Below, piece after piece: positions 1-6,825 of a stretch of DNA of 64,000 bases (the first letter of the stretch is position 1; each line of letters begins with the position of its first letter). The position numbers and the translations under genes are program-made. Origin of the DNA: Pontibacter kalidii. Its GTDB lineage: Bacteria; Bacteroidota; Bacteroidia; Cytophagales; Hymenobacteraceae. Under the pieces are notes generated by a model. It was not told the DNA's origin. It ran no database searches and saw only the letters and a list, made by a program, of their open reading frames with translations. The DNA lies in assembly GCF_026278245.1 (NCBI RefSeq), contig NZ_CP111079.1, positions 436,501 through 500,500 of the forward strand, written 5' to 3'.

Positions 1-833
1 TCTTCTGGGGCATCCGTGGCGGTGGTGGAAACTTCGGGGTGGTCACTTCTTTGGAATACCGGGTTCACCCGGTAGGGCTCGTTCTGGGCGGCGAACTTGT
101 TTATCCCCTAGACCAGGCGAAAGAGGTACTGCGCTTTTACCGGGACTGGTCAACCACCGCGCCCGATGAGGCCAGGGCGGACGCAACGTTGATTTCTGGA
201 CCTAACGGACCTGCGCTGGCGATCATGATTTGCTATTGCGGTGCCATCGAAGAGGGGGAGAAGGTGTTGCAGCCCCTGCGGTCGTTCGGAACGCCTATGG
301 CCGACACCGTCGCGCCGGTACCGTACGCAACGGTCCAGAACCTGCTCACGGAAGTCTTCCGGCCCGGCTTGCTGCATTACTGGAAGGCTGGTTTGTTCCG
401 CTCGTTCAGTGATGAAGCCATCGATGCCCTTGTGGACTTTTTTGCAGGCGCTGTGCCCGCACCGTTTGCCGCCGTCGCGATAGAGCAGTTGGGCGGGGCA
501 ATCAGTCGTGTGGGGGTGCAGGATACAGCCTTCAGCCACCGGCACGCCCAGCACAGCTTTCTGGTGCTACGGATGTGGCAGGACCCGGCGGAAACCGAGG
601 CGAACATTGATTGGGGACGTAGGTGTTACCGCGCCGCAGCGCCCTTCCTGGAAGAGGGGGTGTACGTAAACTATGTCGGTGAGGAGGGCGAGGCGAGAGC
701 CAGGGCCGCCTACGGTGTCAACTACGAGCGGCTCGTACAGCTGAAGAACAAGTATGACCCCAACAACTTCTTCCGCCTCAACCAGAACATCAAGCCAGTA
801 CCAGAATCCCCTACATCTGTTGATCAAAATTAA
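1..833 (+). CDS. FAD-linked oxidase, berberine-bridge type (5' end outside window)
   Basis: The gene runs in from the left edge; the first complete codon in frame is at position 3 and reads FWGIRGGGGNFGVVTSLEYR. That Gly-rich run ending in NFGVVT is typical of the FAD-binding (PCMH-type) domain of the berberine bridge/6-hydroxynicotine oxidase family. The C-terminus carries the BBE-domain pattern NYVGEE and then YDPNNFFRLNQNIKP, which packs against the flavin in this family. Such enzymes oxidise alcohols, sugars or amines using a (often covalently bound) FAD; the substrate cannot be told here. Only about the last 275 residues are present, so the covalent His/Cys positions are not visible. A GTG at 39 is an internal codon, not the start. 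Downstream is non-coding, so it probably ends its transcription unit. Confidence 0.85.
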   Translation, partial: FWGIRGGGGNFGVVTSLEYRVHPVGLVLGGELVYPLDQAKEVLRFYRDWSTTAPDEARADATLISGPNGPALAIMICYCGAIEEGEKVLQPLRSFGTPMADTVAPVPYATVQNLLTEVFRPGLLHYWKAGLFRSFSDEAIDALVDFFAGAVPAPFAAVAIEQLGGAISRVGVQDTAFSHRHAQHSFLVLRMWQDPAETEANIDWGRRCYRAAAPFLEEGVYVNYVGEEGEARARAAYGVNYERLVQLKNKYDPNNFFRLNQNIKPVPESPTSVDQN

Positions 834-947
834 AGCTGAAAAGGTAAGGGAGCATCTGGGACGAGGTGGTTAAGTGTTACAGGTGTGTTCCGGCAGCAAG
901 TAATTAGAGAATCAACTTGGCTAAACCCACGGGGGGCTGCTACCTAA

Positions 948-1145
948 TCTTCTGTTCCTTTTAGAATACAGACAAATCCCTGCAGGAAATGCGGAGGAGT
1001 AAGGGACGAATTTAATTATAAGGAGCTTCCTGATAAGGAGCAGCCACATTGGAAAGAATTTGGAATGTTAGATTCAATAGACTACTTCCTGTACTGTCCA
1101 AATTGTGAGGAGTATTCAGCTTTGATTATGACAGAAGAGTTTTAG
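948..1145 (+). pseudogene. small zinc-ribbon ORF without a start codon, probable remnant
   Basis: The open frame from the stop at 945 to the TAG at 1143 encodes about 65 residues with two CxxC knuckles (CRKC and CPNC) about 30 residues apart, a small zinc-ribbon pattern. There is no ATG, GTG or TTG before the first knuckle; the first ATG (about 1066) would leave only the second. It is more AT-rich than the oxidase upstream and is followed directly by a hairpin terminator. I read it as the 3' part of a short zinc-ribbon gene whose 5' end was lost, possibly when the neighbouring KAP gene was acquired. A non-canonical start is the alternative. I do not recognise the family. Confidence 0.4.
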
Positions 1146-1150
1146 CAGAA

Positions 1151-1175
1151 AAACCGGGTAGCACCGGTTTTTTTG
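1151..1175 (+). terminator. rho-independent terminator after zinc-ribbon remnant
   Basis: A 7-bp stem AAACCGG/CCGGTTT with a six-base loop is followed by a T run. It sits six bases after the TAG of the zinc-ribbon remnant, which suggests the remnant was once a transcribed gene. Confidence 0.7.
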
Positions 1176-1301
1176 TTTTCATATATTTATATTTTTATAT
1201 TTAAATAAAGTAGAGCACAAAAAGCTTGTCCGCTTAGAAACTCTTTTTATGATTAGGCTTATCCCTAAACTCAATAATTTTAGATAATTAACATATGTGC
1301 A

Positions 1302-2711
1302 ATGAGTATAAAACATAAAGAGTTAGAAATCTATTTAGAAGATCCTTTTTCAAATTGTAAACTTAACCGTTCTAAATATGCAGATATTCTAACCAGTATA
1401 ATCGAAAGTTATCCTACAGGGTTTGTTTTAGCTATAAATAATAAATGGGGATCGGGAAAAACTACATTTATAAGAATGTGGGAAAGAGAATTAATGAACA
1501 ACTCCTATCGAACCTTATATTTTAACGCGTGGGAGAATGACTTTGAAGATAATCCTTTAACAGCTCTAATGGGGGAGCTAAAATCTTTGGTAGGCAATGG
1601 TAAGGCTAAACCTAAATTTAAGAAAGCTTTAAAAAGTGCAGCAGCCTTATCAAAACACATTACCCCAATTTTATTACAGGCAGTTGCTGATAAATATATT
1701 AGTACTGGGATTTTAAAGGAAGCAATAGTAAATGTTTCCAAAGGAGTGTCTGATATATTTGAAAGTGAAGTAAATGATTATGTAGGCAAAAAGAAGAGTA
1801 TCAAGGAATTTAAGCAGAATCTATCAGAGTTTATTGCCGAAACAAATGATGATAAGCCTCTGATTTTTTTCATTGACGAATTAGATCGCTGTCGCCCAAA
1901 CTATGCTGTATCTATTCTTGAACAAATCAAGCATTTCTTTTCCGTATCTAATATTGTTTTTGTCTTGTCAATCGATAAGACACAATTAGGAAATGCCATT
2001 AGAGGAGTTTACGGAAGTGAATATATAGATACTGAAGAATATTTAAGGAGGTTTATTGATATTGAGTACTCGATACCTGAACCAGAGAAGGGTATTTATT
2101 GTAATTATCTGTTCGAATACTTTGAGTTCAATAAATTCTTTTTACAGGAAAAGAGAAAAGACCACAGAGAATTGAGTTCTGATAAGAATGAATTTCTGCA
2201 AGTATCAGAAATATTGTTTGATGGCACAACAATACCCTTAAGGCAACAAGAAAAAATATTTGCACATGCACGTCTTGCTTTAAGAAGTTTTAAAGCGCTT
2301 GAATATGTTATACCAATTGTGTTTTTACTTCTGACCTATATAAAATTGACAAATGAAAAACTGTACAATCAAATAAAAGATAAATCATTAAGCCTAAGTG
2401 AGCTACAAGAGCAGTTTAAAGGAATTGTAAGGAAGAATGTAACAGGAGAGGGAGAAAGGTCTTTAATGTGGATTGAAGCCCAATTAGTGCTTTATTACAA
2501 TAATTATCTTTATGGTTCGTATGACAGAAGCCGCATTTACAAGAATGATGACATAGAAAAGAAGCTACTTTTAAAGTCAGCTATAAATCCTGAAAAAGAC
2601 AATGATTTCTTAGAAGCTTTTGGAAGATTTGATAGAATAAGAGATGTTGGTCATCTAGATATGGGGCATTTTATGAAAAAAATAGACTTGACTACTAATA
2701 TTCAGCTATAA
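1302..2711 (+). CDS. KAP-family P-loop NTPase
   Basis: The 469-residue protein has the KAP signature: Walker A NKWGSGKTTF (about residues 47-56), the YFNAWEND motif (73-80), and Walker B FFIDELDRCRP (189-199), followed by the usual EQIKHFFSVSNIVFVLSIDKTQL-like segment (split here only to name it). The C-terminal half has one strongly hydrophobic stretch (about residues 330-345, VIPIVFLLLTY), a possible membrane contact; the paired transmembrane insert of classical KAP proteins between Walker A and B is not obvious. KAP NTPases include PifA of the F plasmid, which blocks phage T7, and many are found in defence islands; function here is inferred only. The gene is far more AT-rich than its neighbours, lacks the genome's abundant TATACTT heptamer, and lies on the 3' side of a tRNA-Leu, all signs of horizontal transfer. 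It stands alone; no partner effector is seen. Confidence 0.85.
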   Translation: MSIKHKELEIYLEDPFSNCKLNRSKYADILTSIIESYPTGFVLAINNKWGSGKTTFIRMWERELMNNSYRTLYFNAWENDFEDNPLTALMGELKSLVGNGKAKPKFKKALKSAAALSKHITPILLQAVADKYISTGILKEAIVNVSKGVSDIFESEVNDYVGKKKSIKEFKQNLSEFIAETNDDKPLIFFIDELDRCRPNYAVSILEQIKHFFSVSNIVFVLSIDKTQLGNAIRGVYGSEYIDTEEYLRRFIDIEYSIPEPEKGIYCNYLFEYFEFNKFFLQEKRKDHRELSSDKNEFLQVSEILFDGTTIPLRQQEKIFAHARLALRSFKALEYVIPIVFLLLTYIKLTNEKLYNQIKDKSLSLSELQEQFKGIVRKNVTGEGERSLMWIEAQLVLYYNNYLYGSYDRSRIYKNDDIEKKLLLKSAINPEKDNDFLEAFGRFDRIRDVGHLDMGHFMKKIDLTTNIQL

Positions 2712-2787
2712 AAAAGAGCTAGAACTAGTAAGGCATATCTAGGAGAAAAATAGAATATTCCGCCCCCTGAACCGTCCCCCGAAAACG

Positions 2788-2824
2788 AAAAAGCCCTGTA
2801 AATATTTAATTTACAGGGCTTTTT
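2788..2824. terminator. bidirectional terminator between KAP gene and tRNA-Leu
   Basis: A perfect 16-bp inverted repeat (AAAAAGCCCTGTAAAT and its complement) with a 5-base loop has A-rich and T-rich flanks on both strands, so it can stop transcription of the KAP gene from the left and of the hscB-tRNA-Leu unit from the right. Confidence 0.8.
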
Positions 2825-2836
2825 ATTTGCTAAAAG

Positions 2837-2920
2837 TACCTTGGGCCGGAGTCGAACCGGCACGAGTGTTACCTCATTGGTGTTTGAGACCAACGCGTCT
2901 ACCAATTCCGCCACCAAGGC
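2837..2920 (-). tRNA. tRNA-Leu (anticodon CAA)
   Basis: The reverse strand folds as a class II tRNA: acceptor GCCTTGG with CCAAGGT (one G-U pair) and discriminator A, a D-arm containing GGTAGA, anticodon stem TTGGT/ACCAA around loop CTCAAAC (anticodon CAA, reading UUG), a long variable arm, and a T-arm with GGTTCGACTCC. CCA is not encoded. It starts 13 bases after the hscB stop codon and has no obvious promoter of its own, so it may be co-transcribed with hscB. Its 3' end faces the AT-rich KAP patch, the usual geometry of an integration site. Confidence 0.95.
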
Positions 2921-2933
2921 CTCTGTTCCTCTA

Positions 2934-3470
2934 TCAGGAACGGGATGCAAACTTAGATAATGTTTCCTGAATACGCAATAAATATTTTTTCTTCAGGTAG
3001 TAAGTTTTCACCTCCTGCAGTGCCTCATCTTTGGTGATGCCGTGCAGCTCGGGGTAGCGCTGCAGCACCGGCAGAATGTCGTTGTCGAGCTGGGCCACCA
3101 GGCCGGAGGTTTTCTCGCCAATCTCGTGCAGCTTATCGGCATCGAAGTCGAACTCCAGTTCCATCAGCTCCTCGTTAATGTCCATCATCTCCATCAGGAA
3201 ATCGCCGGGCAGCTCATTTTTGCCACCTTCCTCCAGTATGCCGTGCTCTTTTAGAATATACTGCATGCGCAGGTCCGGGTCAGAGAGGGTGCGGTAGGCA
3301 TTGGTGTTCTGCGTGCTCAGCTGCAGGATCTCTTCCTGCTTCTCCTGCGGCTCGTTGGCAAAGAAGTCCGGGTGGTATTCGCGGCTCAGTTTGTAGTAGG
3401 TGTTCTTCAGCGCCTTCTCGTCCAGTATAAAGCTCTCGGGTATGTTATAAAATTCGAAGTAGTTTTTCAT
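2934..3470 (-). CDS. hscB: Fe-S cluster assembly co-chaperone HscB
   Basis: This 178-residue protein has an N-terminal J-domain with the HPD tripeptide at residues 33-35 (REYHPDFF) and a C-terminal HscB domain containing LPGDFLMEMMDINEELMEL. HscB delivers the Fe-S scaffold IscU to the Hsp70 HscA and stimulates its ATPase during cluster transfer in the cytoplasm. Length and domain order match the family. The start ATG at 3470 is preceded by a TACTTTTG promoter box at 3528-3535, giving a leader that contains one arm of a 7-bp-period repeat. It is not beside other isc/suf genes here. tRNA-Leu follows immediately. Confidence 0.93.
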   Translation of the reverse strand: MKNYFEFYNIPESFILDEKALKNTYYKLSREYHPDFFANEPQEKQEEILQLSTQNTNAYRTLSDPDLRMQYILKEHGILEEGGKNELPGDFLMEMMDINEELMELEFDFDADKLHEIGEKTSGLVAQLDNDILPVLQRYPELHGITKDEALQEVKTYYLKKKYLLRIQETLSKFASRS

Positions 3471-3472
3471 CT

Positions 3473-3618
3473 ATCAATTATCAATTAACATTTATCAGAT
3501 GGGCCTCTCAAAGCAGGCCATACTTAGCAAAAGTACAGCAAAAGGACCAGGATTGTTTGAAAGCGGAAGTATAGCTTTCTAAATCTTGATAAATGATAAC
3601 TGCTAATTGTTAACTGAT
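3473..3618. repeat. inverted pair of degenerate 7-bp arrays between hscB and the ABM gene
   Basis: The left arm (3473-3498) reads as consecutive heptamers ATCAATT, ATCAATT, AACATTT, ATCAG. The right arm (3585-3618), read on the minus strand, gives ATCAGTT, AACAATT, AGCAGTT, ATCATTT, ATCAAG. The arms are therefore inverted copies of one 7-bp-period family. The right arm overlaps the last codons and the stop codon (3603) of the ABM gene; the left arm lies in the hscB leader. Confidence 0.7.
3528..3535 (-). promoter_or_regulatory. TAnnTTTG promoter box of hscB
   Basis: On the minus strand this reads TACTTTTG, matching the Bacteroidetes -7 consensus, about 57 bases upstream of the hscB start. 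No strong -33 element was identified. Confidence 0.5.
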
Positions 3619-3893
3619 CTATACGACCAGGCCTCGGGCTTAGCGGCAAAAAGCGTTTTGGTGGCGGGCCATACTTGCCCGAACAGCTCAGAGCCGCGGT
3701 AGTTGTTCAGGTGCTCTTCGGAGTCCCAGAGGCTGTAGGTGCTGTAAATGTTAGGTTGGTGCAGGTCCTGCAGCAGCTCCACGTGCTGGCAACCTTCGTA
3801 AGCGCGTATCTTCTCTTTCGAGTTGCGGAAGATCTCCAGAAACTCCTCCGTTTTCTCCGGCCTAAACGTCATCCGGACAATGCGAATCAACAT
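3603..3893 (-). CDS. antibiotic biosynthesis monooxygenase (ABM) domain protein
   Basis: The 96-residue protein fits the small dimeric ferredoxin-like ABM fold: an N-terminal strand MLIRIVRMTFRPEK, the helix EEFLEIFRNSKEKIRAYEGC, then VELLQDL and YSTYSLWDSEEHLNNYRGSELF. Members include quinol monooxygenase YgiN and heme-degrading IsdG-like enzymes, but many act on unknown substrates and lack recognisable cofactors. Function is therefore only family level. Its last residues (SVNN) and TAG stop are contributed by the repeat arm at 3585-3618. The IVP-like gene lies upstream on the same strand, separated by the octamer array at 3900-3959. Confidence 0.75.
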   Translation of the reverse strand: MLIRIVRMTFRPEKTEEFLEIFRNSKEKIRAYEGCQHVELLQDLHQPNIYSTYSLWDSEEHLNNYRGSELFGQVWPATKTLFAAKPEAWSYRSVNN

Positions 3894-3899
3894 AATTTT

Positions 3900-3959
3900 G
3901 AATGAGTGAATGAGTGAATGAGTGAATGAGTGAATGAATGAATGAGTGAATGAGTGAAT
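3900..3959 (+). repeat. left octamer array (GAATGAGT)n beside the IVP-like gene
   Basis: Seven and a half consecutive copies of GAATGAGT, one of them GAATGAAT, end exactly where the stop codon of the four-helix-bundle gene begins. The array is the inverted counterpart of the one at 4345-4379, and both are bounded on the outside by AATTTTGAATGAGTG. Confidence 0.9.
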
Positions 3960-3960
3960 T

Positions 3961-4341
3961 TCAGTTTTTTGACGCGCTTTTCCTAGCTTTTGCCATCACT
4001 GACAGGATTTCTGTTGTTTCCCTTTTAAGCTCAGCTACCTTTGCCTCTGTGGTAGTACCGGATTCAGAAAGTAACTCTAACCAGAACAAGGTCTCATCTG
4101 CTTCTTCTATCACAATACTTAATTTGGAGTAAAACTCTGCTGATGATCTTGCCCTGCAGGCCGCCCTGTAATTAGCTGCCACGGATGTAGCTGAGCGAAG
4201 CAGTTGTCGCTTCATGATAGTTGCCTCTTCCGTTTTAGGCAAGTCCTTTGAGAACAGGATTTCATCCAGCGCCAACTGCTTTGTACGCTGCCTAAACCGC
4301 TCTACAAATTGTTGCTTATCTCCTGTTCTAGATTCCTCCAT
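3961..4341 (-). CDS. four-helix-bundle protein (23S rRNA intervening-sequence protein family)
   Basis: The 126-residue all-helical protein carries the family hallmark run RQLLRSATSVAANYRAACRA followed by EFYSKLSIVIEEADETLFWLELL. These small basic proteins are encoded in spirochaete 23S rRNA intervening sequences and are structurally related to Avd of diversity-generating retroelements; they bind nucleic acid, but their role when free-standing is unknown. No reverse transcriptase or 23S gene is nearby. The ORF fills exactly the space between two inverted octamer arrays (3900-3959 and 4345-4379): the stop touches the left array and the ATG is three bases from the right one. This gives it the appearance of a self-contained cassette. 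Confidence 0.85.
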   Translation of the reverse strand: MEESRTGDKQQFVERFRQRTKQLALDEILFSKDLPKTEEATIMKRQLLRSATSVAANYRAACRARSSAEFYSKLSIVIEEADETLFWLELLSESGTTTEAKVAELKRETTEILSVMAKARKSASKN

Positions 4342-4344
4342 TAA

Positions 4345-4379
4345 AATTCACTCATTCACTCATCCACTCATTCAAAATT
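4345..4379 (-). repeat. right octamer array beside the IVP-like gene
   Basis: On the minus strand this reads AATTTTGAATGAGTGG then ATGAGTGAATGAGTGAAT, the same octamer family and same outer edge as 3900-3959 but inverted. It precedes the start codon of the IVP-like gene and follows the stop of the SAM hydrolase gene. Confidence 0.85.
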
Positions 4380-4381
4380 CC

Positions 4382-5158
4382 CTAGCTTCCCGGATAAAAG
4401 CGTACGTCTACCTGCGAGTCGAAGCCGAGGCCGAGGAGCTCGGCGGCGTGGCCTTTGTTGATGCCGATACATAGCTGCCCCTGGCTGTTGTAGGTGCAGC
4501 AGCAGTCGCCGTCGTCTACCTGGTTATAGTTGGGGTAGATGCGGCCAATGGTTTCGCGGCCGAAATGGATGGTGAAGGTGCGGCCATGCGCAATCGTCTC
4601 GATGCTATCGCGCGTGATGTCGGTGATGAGGTTGCCGAAGCGGTCTACATGGATGACGTGGCCGGTGATGGCGTGGTCGCCGAGGCGGAGCTGGCGGTTA
4701 AACAGCTGTTTGATGTGGGTGGTGCGGTCGCCGAGCACGTCCATATCGCCGCCTTTTGCCAGGAACACAGCGGCAGGCGCCAGCAGGTCCCTTGCCGGAG
4801 ATGGCATATAAGGGGTGTCAGTCTTCAACTCCACCACTACCTCCGGCTGCCCGTCTGTCAGGAGCGAGAGCAACCCGTTGTTAGCCAACAAAAAGTAATG
4901 CCCTTTATACTTTGTAGCATGATATTTGCCCATCTTACAACCGTGGGTGTCTACGGCGATGATGTGCACGGTGCCCTCCGGAAAATCCTGGAAAACGGAT
5001 CCGAAAACATACTCTGCGTGCGCGATGTTGTAAGGCTCAATGGCGTGCGTAATGTCCACGACAGACACCTGCGGGTCCAGAGAGAGGATTTTGGCTTTCA
5101 CGGCGGCCACATAGTGGTCCCTATATCCAAAGTCCGAGATAAACGTAATTACAGCCAT
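4382..5158 (-). CDS. SAM hydroxide adenosyltransferase (DUF62/SAM hydrolase family)
   Basis: The 258-residue protein begins MAVITFISDFGYRDHYVAAVK, the signature of the SAM-dependent halogenase/hydroxide adenosyltransferase family, and has ITHAIEPYN and LANNGLLSLL motifs plus a C-terminal beta-barrel region. Family members split S-adenosylmethionine into adenosine and methionine with water (hydroxide), or with chloride/fluoride in the rare halogenases; the hydrolase is by far the more likely activity here. It is a full-length cytoplasmic enzyme. It lies divergently from phoH. The physiological purpose of SAM hydrolysis in these bacteria is not established. Confidence 0.88.
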   Translation of the reverse strand: MAVITFISDFGYRDHYVAAVKAKILSLDPQVSVVDITHAIEPYNIAHAEYVFGSVFQDFPEGTVHIIAVDTHGCKMGKYHATKYKGHYFLLANNGLLSLLTDGQPEVVVELKTDTPYMPSPARDLLAPAAVFLAKGGDMDVLGDRTTHIKQLFNRQLRLGDHAITGHVIHVDRFGNLITDITRDSIETIAHGRTFTIHFGRETIGRIYPNYNQVDDGDCCCTYNSQGQLCIGINKGHAAELLGLGFDSQVDVRFYPGS

Positions 5159-5178
5159 ATTACGAACTATAATTTGAG

Positions 5179-5186
5179 TAGATTTG
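5179..5186 (+). promoter_or_regulatory. TAnnTTTG promoter box of phoH
   Basis: TAGATTTG matches the Bacteroidetes -7 consensus, about 70 bases upstream of the phoH start in the divergent region with the SAM hydrolase gene. Confidence 0.45.
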
Positions 5187-5255
5187 TATTAATAATACTG
5201 AATTTAGTTAAATTAAAAAAAATATTCCTAACCTACTATATAAGAGGATAAACAT

Positions 5256-6293
5256 TTGGTAGAGAAAGTAATAACCTTAGAGAATATCTCCCTCATCGAT
5301 TTTTTAGGAACAGAAAATCAAAACATCAAACAGCTTGCTGCAGCTTTCCCCAGCAGCAAAATCATATCGAGAGGTAACGAGATAAAGATCCAGGGGCAGA
5401 CCCCTGAGATCACTAAGATACACGAGATCCTGTCTTCACTGATAGACCATTATCATAAGTTTGGGAAGATTACGCATAACAGCGTAAATAGATACCTTGG
5501 CTCGGATGCGATAACCGAGGAGGAGGTGATCATCACTTCTTCGGACGTGATCGTGTACGGCAGCAAAGGTGGCGTGATCAAAGCAAAAACCCCTAACCAG
5601 CAAAAGCTGGTGGACACCGTGGAGAAGCACGACCTGGTGTTTGCGCTGGGGCCCGCCGGTACGGGTAAGACCTATATTTCGGTGGCCCTGGCTGTGCGGG
5701 CGCTCAAGAACAAGGAGGTGAAGAAGATCATCATCTCCAGGCCAGTGGTGGAGGCGGGCGAGAGCCTAGGCTTCCTGCCCGGCGACATGAAGGACAAGGT
5801 AGACCCTTACCTGCGCCCGATCTATGACGCCCTGGAGGATATGATACCTGTGGAGAAACTGAAGTATTACCAGGAGAACAAGATCATTGAGATAGCGCCG
5901 CTCGCCTACATGCGTGGCCGTACGCTGAACAATGCCTTCGTGCTGCTGGATGAGGCCCAGAACACCACACCCGCCCAGATGAAGATGTTCCTGACCCGTA
6001 TGGGTCCGAACGCCAAAGTGATGGTGAACGGTGACTGGTCGCAGATCGATTTGCCGCGCAACCAGCGTTCCGGCCTGATGGAGGCGCTCAACATTCTGCG
6101 GGGTGTAAAGGGCATCGGTTTTGTAGAAATGAGCGCCGAGGACGTGGTACGCCACCGCCTGGTGCGTGACATTGTGAACGCCTACAGCGAGCTGGAGGAG
6201 AAGCGCCGCGCCGCCCGTGAGGAAGCGAAGGCAGCCGAGGTCGGCGAGCCCGTGAAGGTGAACGGCCGTAGCAGAAGGCAACCGGCAGAGTAG
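5256..6293 (+). CDS. phoH: PhoH-family ATPase
   Basis: The 345-residue cytoplasmic protein has an N-terminal RNA-binding-like segment and then a PhoH P-loop domain with Walker A GPAGTGKTY (132-140), SRPVVEAGESLGFLPGDM, and Walker B VLLDEAQNT (about 229-237). PhoH/PhoL proteins are ATPases or RNA helicase-like proteins tied to RNA processing and stress; the precise role is unresolved. The best start is the TTG at 5256, seven bases after an AGAGGA that can serve as a ribosome site. The C-terminal tail is rich in Arg, Lys and Glu. It is monocistronic, followed by a hairpin at 6350-6377. Confidence 0.9.
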   Translation: MVEKVITLENISLIDFLGTENQNIKQLAAAFPSSKIISRGNEIKIQGQTPEITKIHEILSSLIDHYHKFGKITHNSVNRYLGSDAITEEEVIITSSDVIVYGSKGGVIKAKTPNQQKLVDTVEKHDLVFALGPAGTGKTYISVALAVRALKNKEVKKIIISRPVVEAGESLGFLPGDMKDKVDPYLRPIYDALEDMIPVEKLKYYQENKIIEIAPLAYMRGRTLNNAFVLLDEAQNTTPAQMKMFLTRMGPNAKVMVNGDWSQIDLPRNQRSGLMEALNILRGVKGIGFVEMSAEDVVRHRLVRDIVNAYSELEEKRRAAREEAKAAEVGEPVKVNGRSRRQPAE

Positions 6294-6342
6294 CTGTAAA
6301 CGGAACTTTCTGTACCGGAATATTGATTTATACTTTTCTAAA

Positions 6343-6383
6343 TACATTTGTAGAGACGCAACCTGTTGCGTCTCTACCTTTTT
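6343..6383 (+). promoter_or_regulatory. promoter box overlapping a perfect 13-bp hairpin
   Basis: TACATTTG (6343-6350) matches the -7 consensus. Its final G starts a perfect 13-bp stem (6350-6362 with 6365-6377, 2-base loop) followed by CTTTTTAT. The structure can serve as terminator of phoH; it would equally form the first part of the leader of the GNAT-comEC transcript starting here. Confidence 0.6.
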
Positions 6384-6396
6384 ATACCTGAACCCC

Positions 6397-6825
6397 ATGA
6401 TCGAGGTAAAACGAGCCGCCACCGGGCAAGACCTGCAGGCGGCTTTTGCCATACGCGAGAAAGTTTTTGTGCAGGAGCAGCAGGTGCCCCGCGAGGCGGA
6501 GTACGATGCCCATGAGCCCACGGCCAAACATTACCTGGCTACCTATAAAGGCGTACCCTGCGGAGCTGCCCGCTGGCGCAAAACCGATGCCGGCGTAAAG
6601 CTGGAGCGCTTTGCCGTGCTGCCGGAGTTTCGGAATAAAAGCATAGGCGCCGAGGTGCTCCAGCTGGTGCTGCAGGACGTGCAGGCAGAGCAGCCGGGGC
6701 AGCAGATCTACCTGCATGCACAGCTGCCGGCGGTTAACTTCTACAAGCGCCACGGCTTTGTGGCGGAAGGCGATATGTTTACCGAGTGCGATATCCAGCA
6801 CTATAAAATGATTTACAAAGGCTAG
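6397..6825 (+). CDS. GNAT-family N-acetyltransferase (ElaA-like)
   Basis: The 142-residue protein contains IREKVFVQEQQVPREAEYDA, VLPEFRNKSIGAEVLQLVLQ (acetyl-CoA pyrophosphate-binding loop, with R/NKSIG in place of the usual QxxGxG/A) and NFYKRHGFVAEGDMF near the C-terminus. It transfers an acetyl group from acetyl-CoA to an unknown amine. The stop codon overlaps the GTG start of comEC (taGTG), so the two are translationally coupled, though a functional link is not implied. Confidence 0.85.
   Translation: MIEVKRAATGQDLQAAFAIREKVFVQEQQVPREAEYDAHEPTAKHYLATYKGVPCGAARWRKTDAGVKLERFAVLPEFRNKSIGAEVLQLVLQDVQAEQPGQQIYLHAQLPAVNFYKRHGFVAEGDMFTECDIQHYKMIYKG

Noticed and set aside
2711..2836. Direct repeat of the tRNA-Leu 3' end marking an integrated element
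   Set aside because: I could not find a second copy of the tRNA 3' sequence within the left part of the window.
3961..4341. Diversity-generating retroelement (because the IVP-like protein resembles Avd)
   Set aside because: No reverse transcriptase, template repeat or variable repeat could be found in the window.
3900..4379. Possible CRISPR-like array at the GAATGAGT repeats
   Set aside because: Units are 8 bp and contiguous without spacers, and no cas genes are near.
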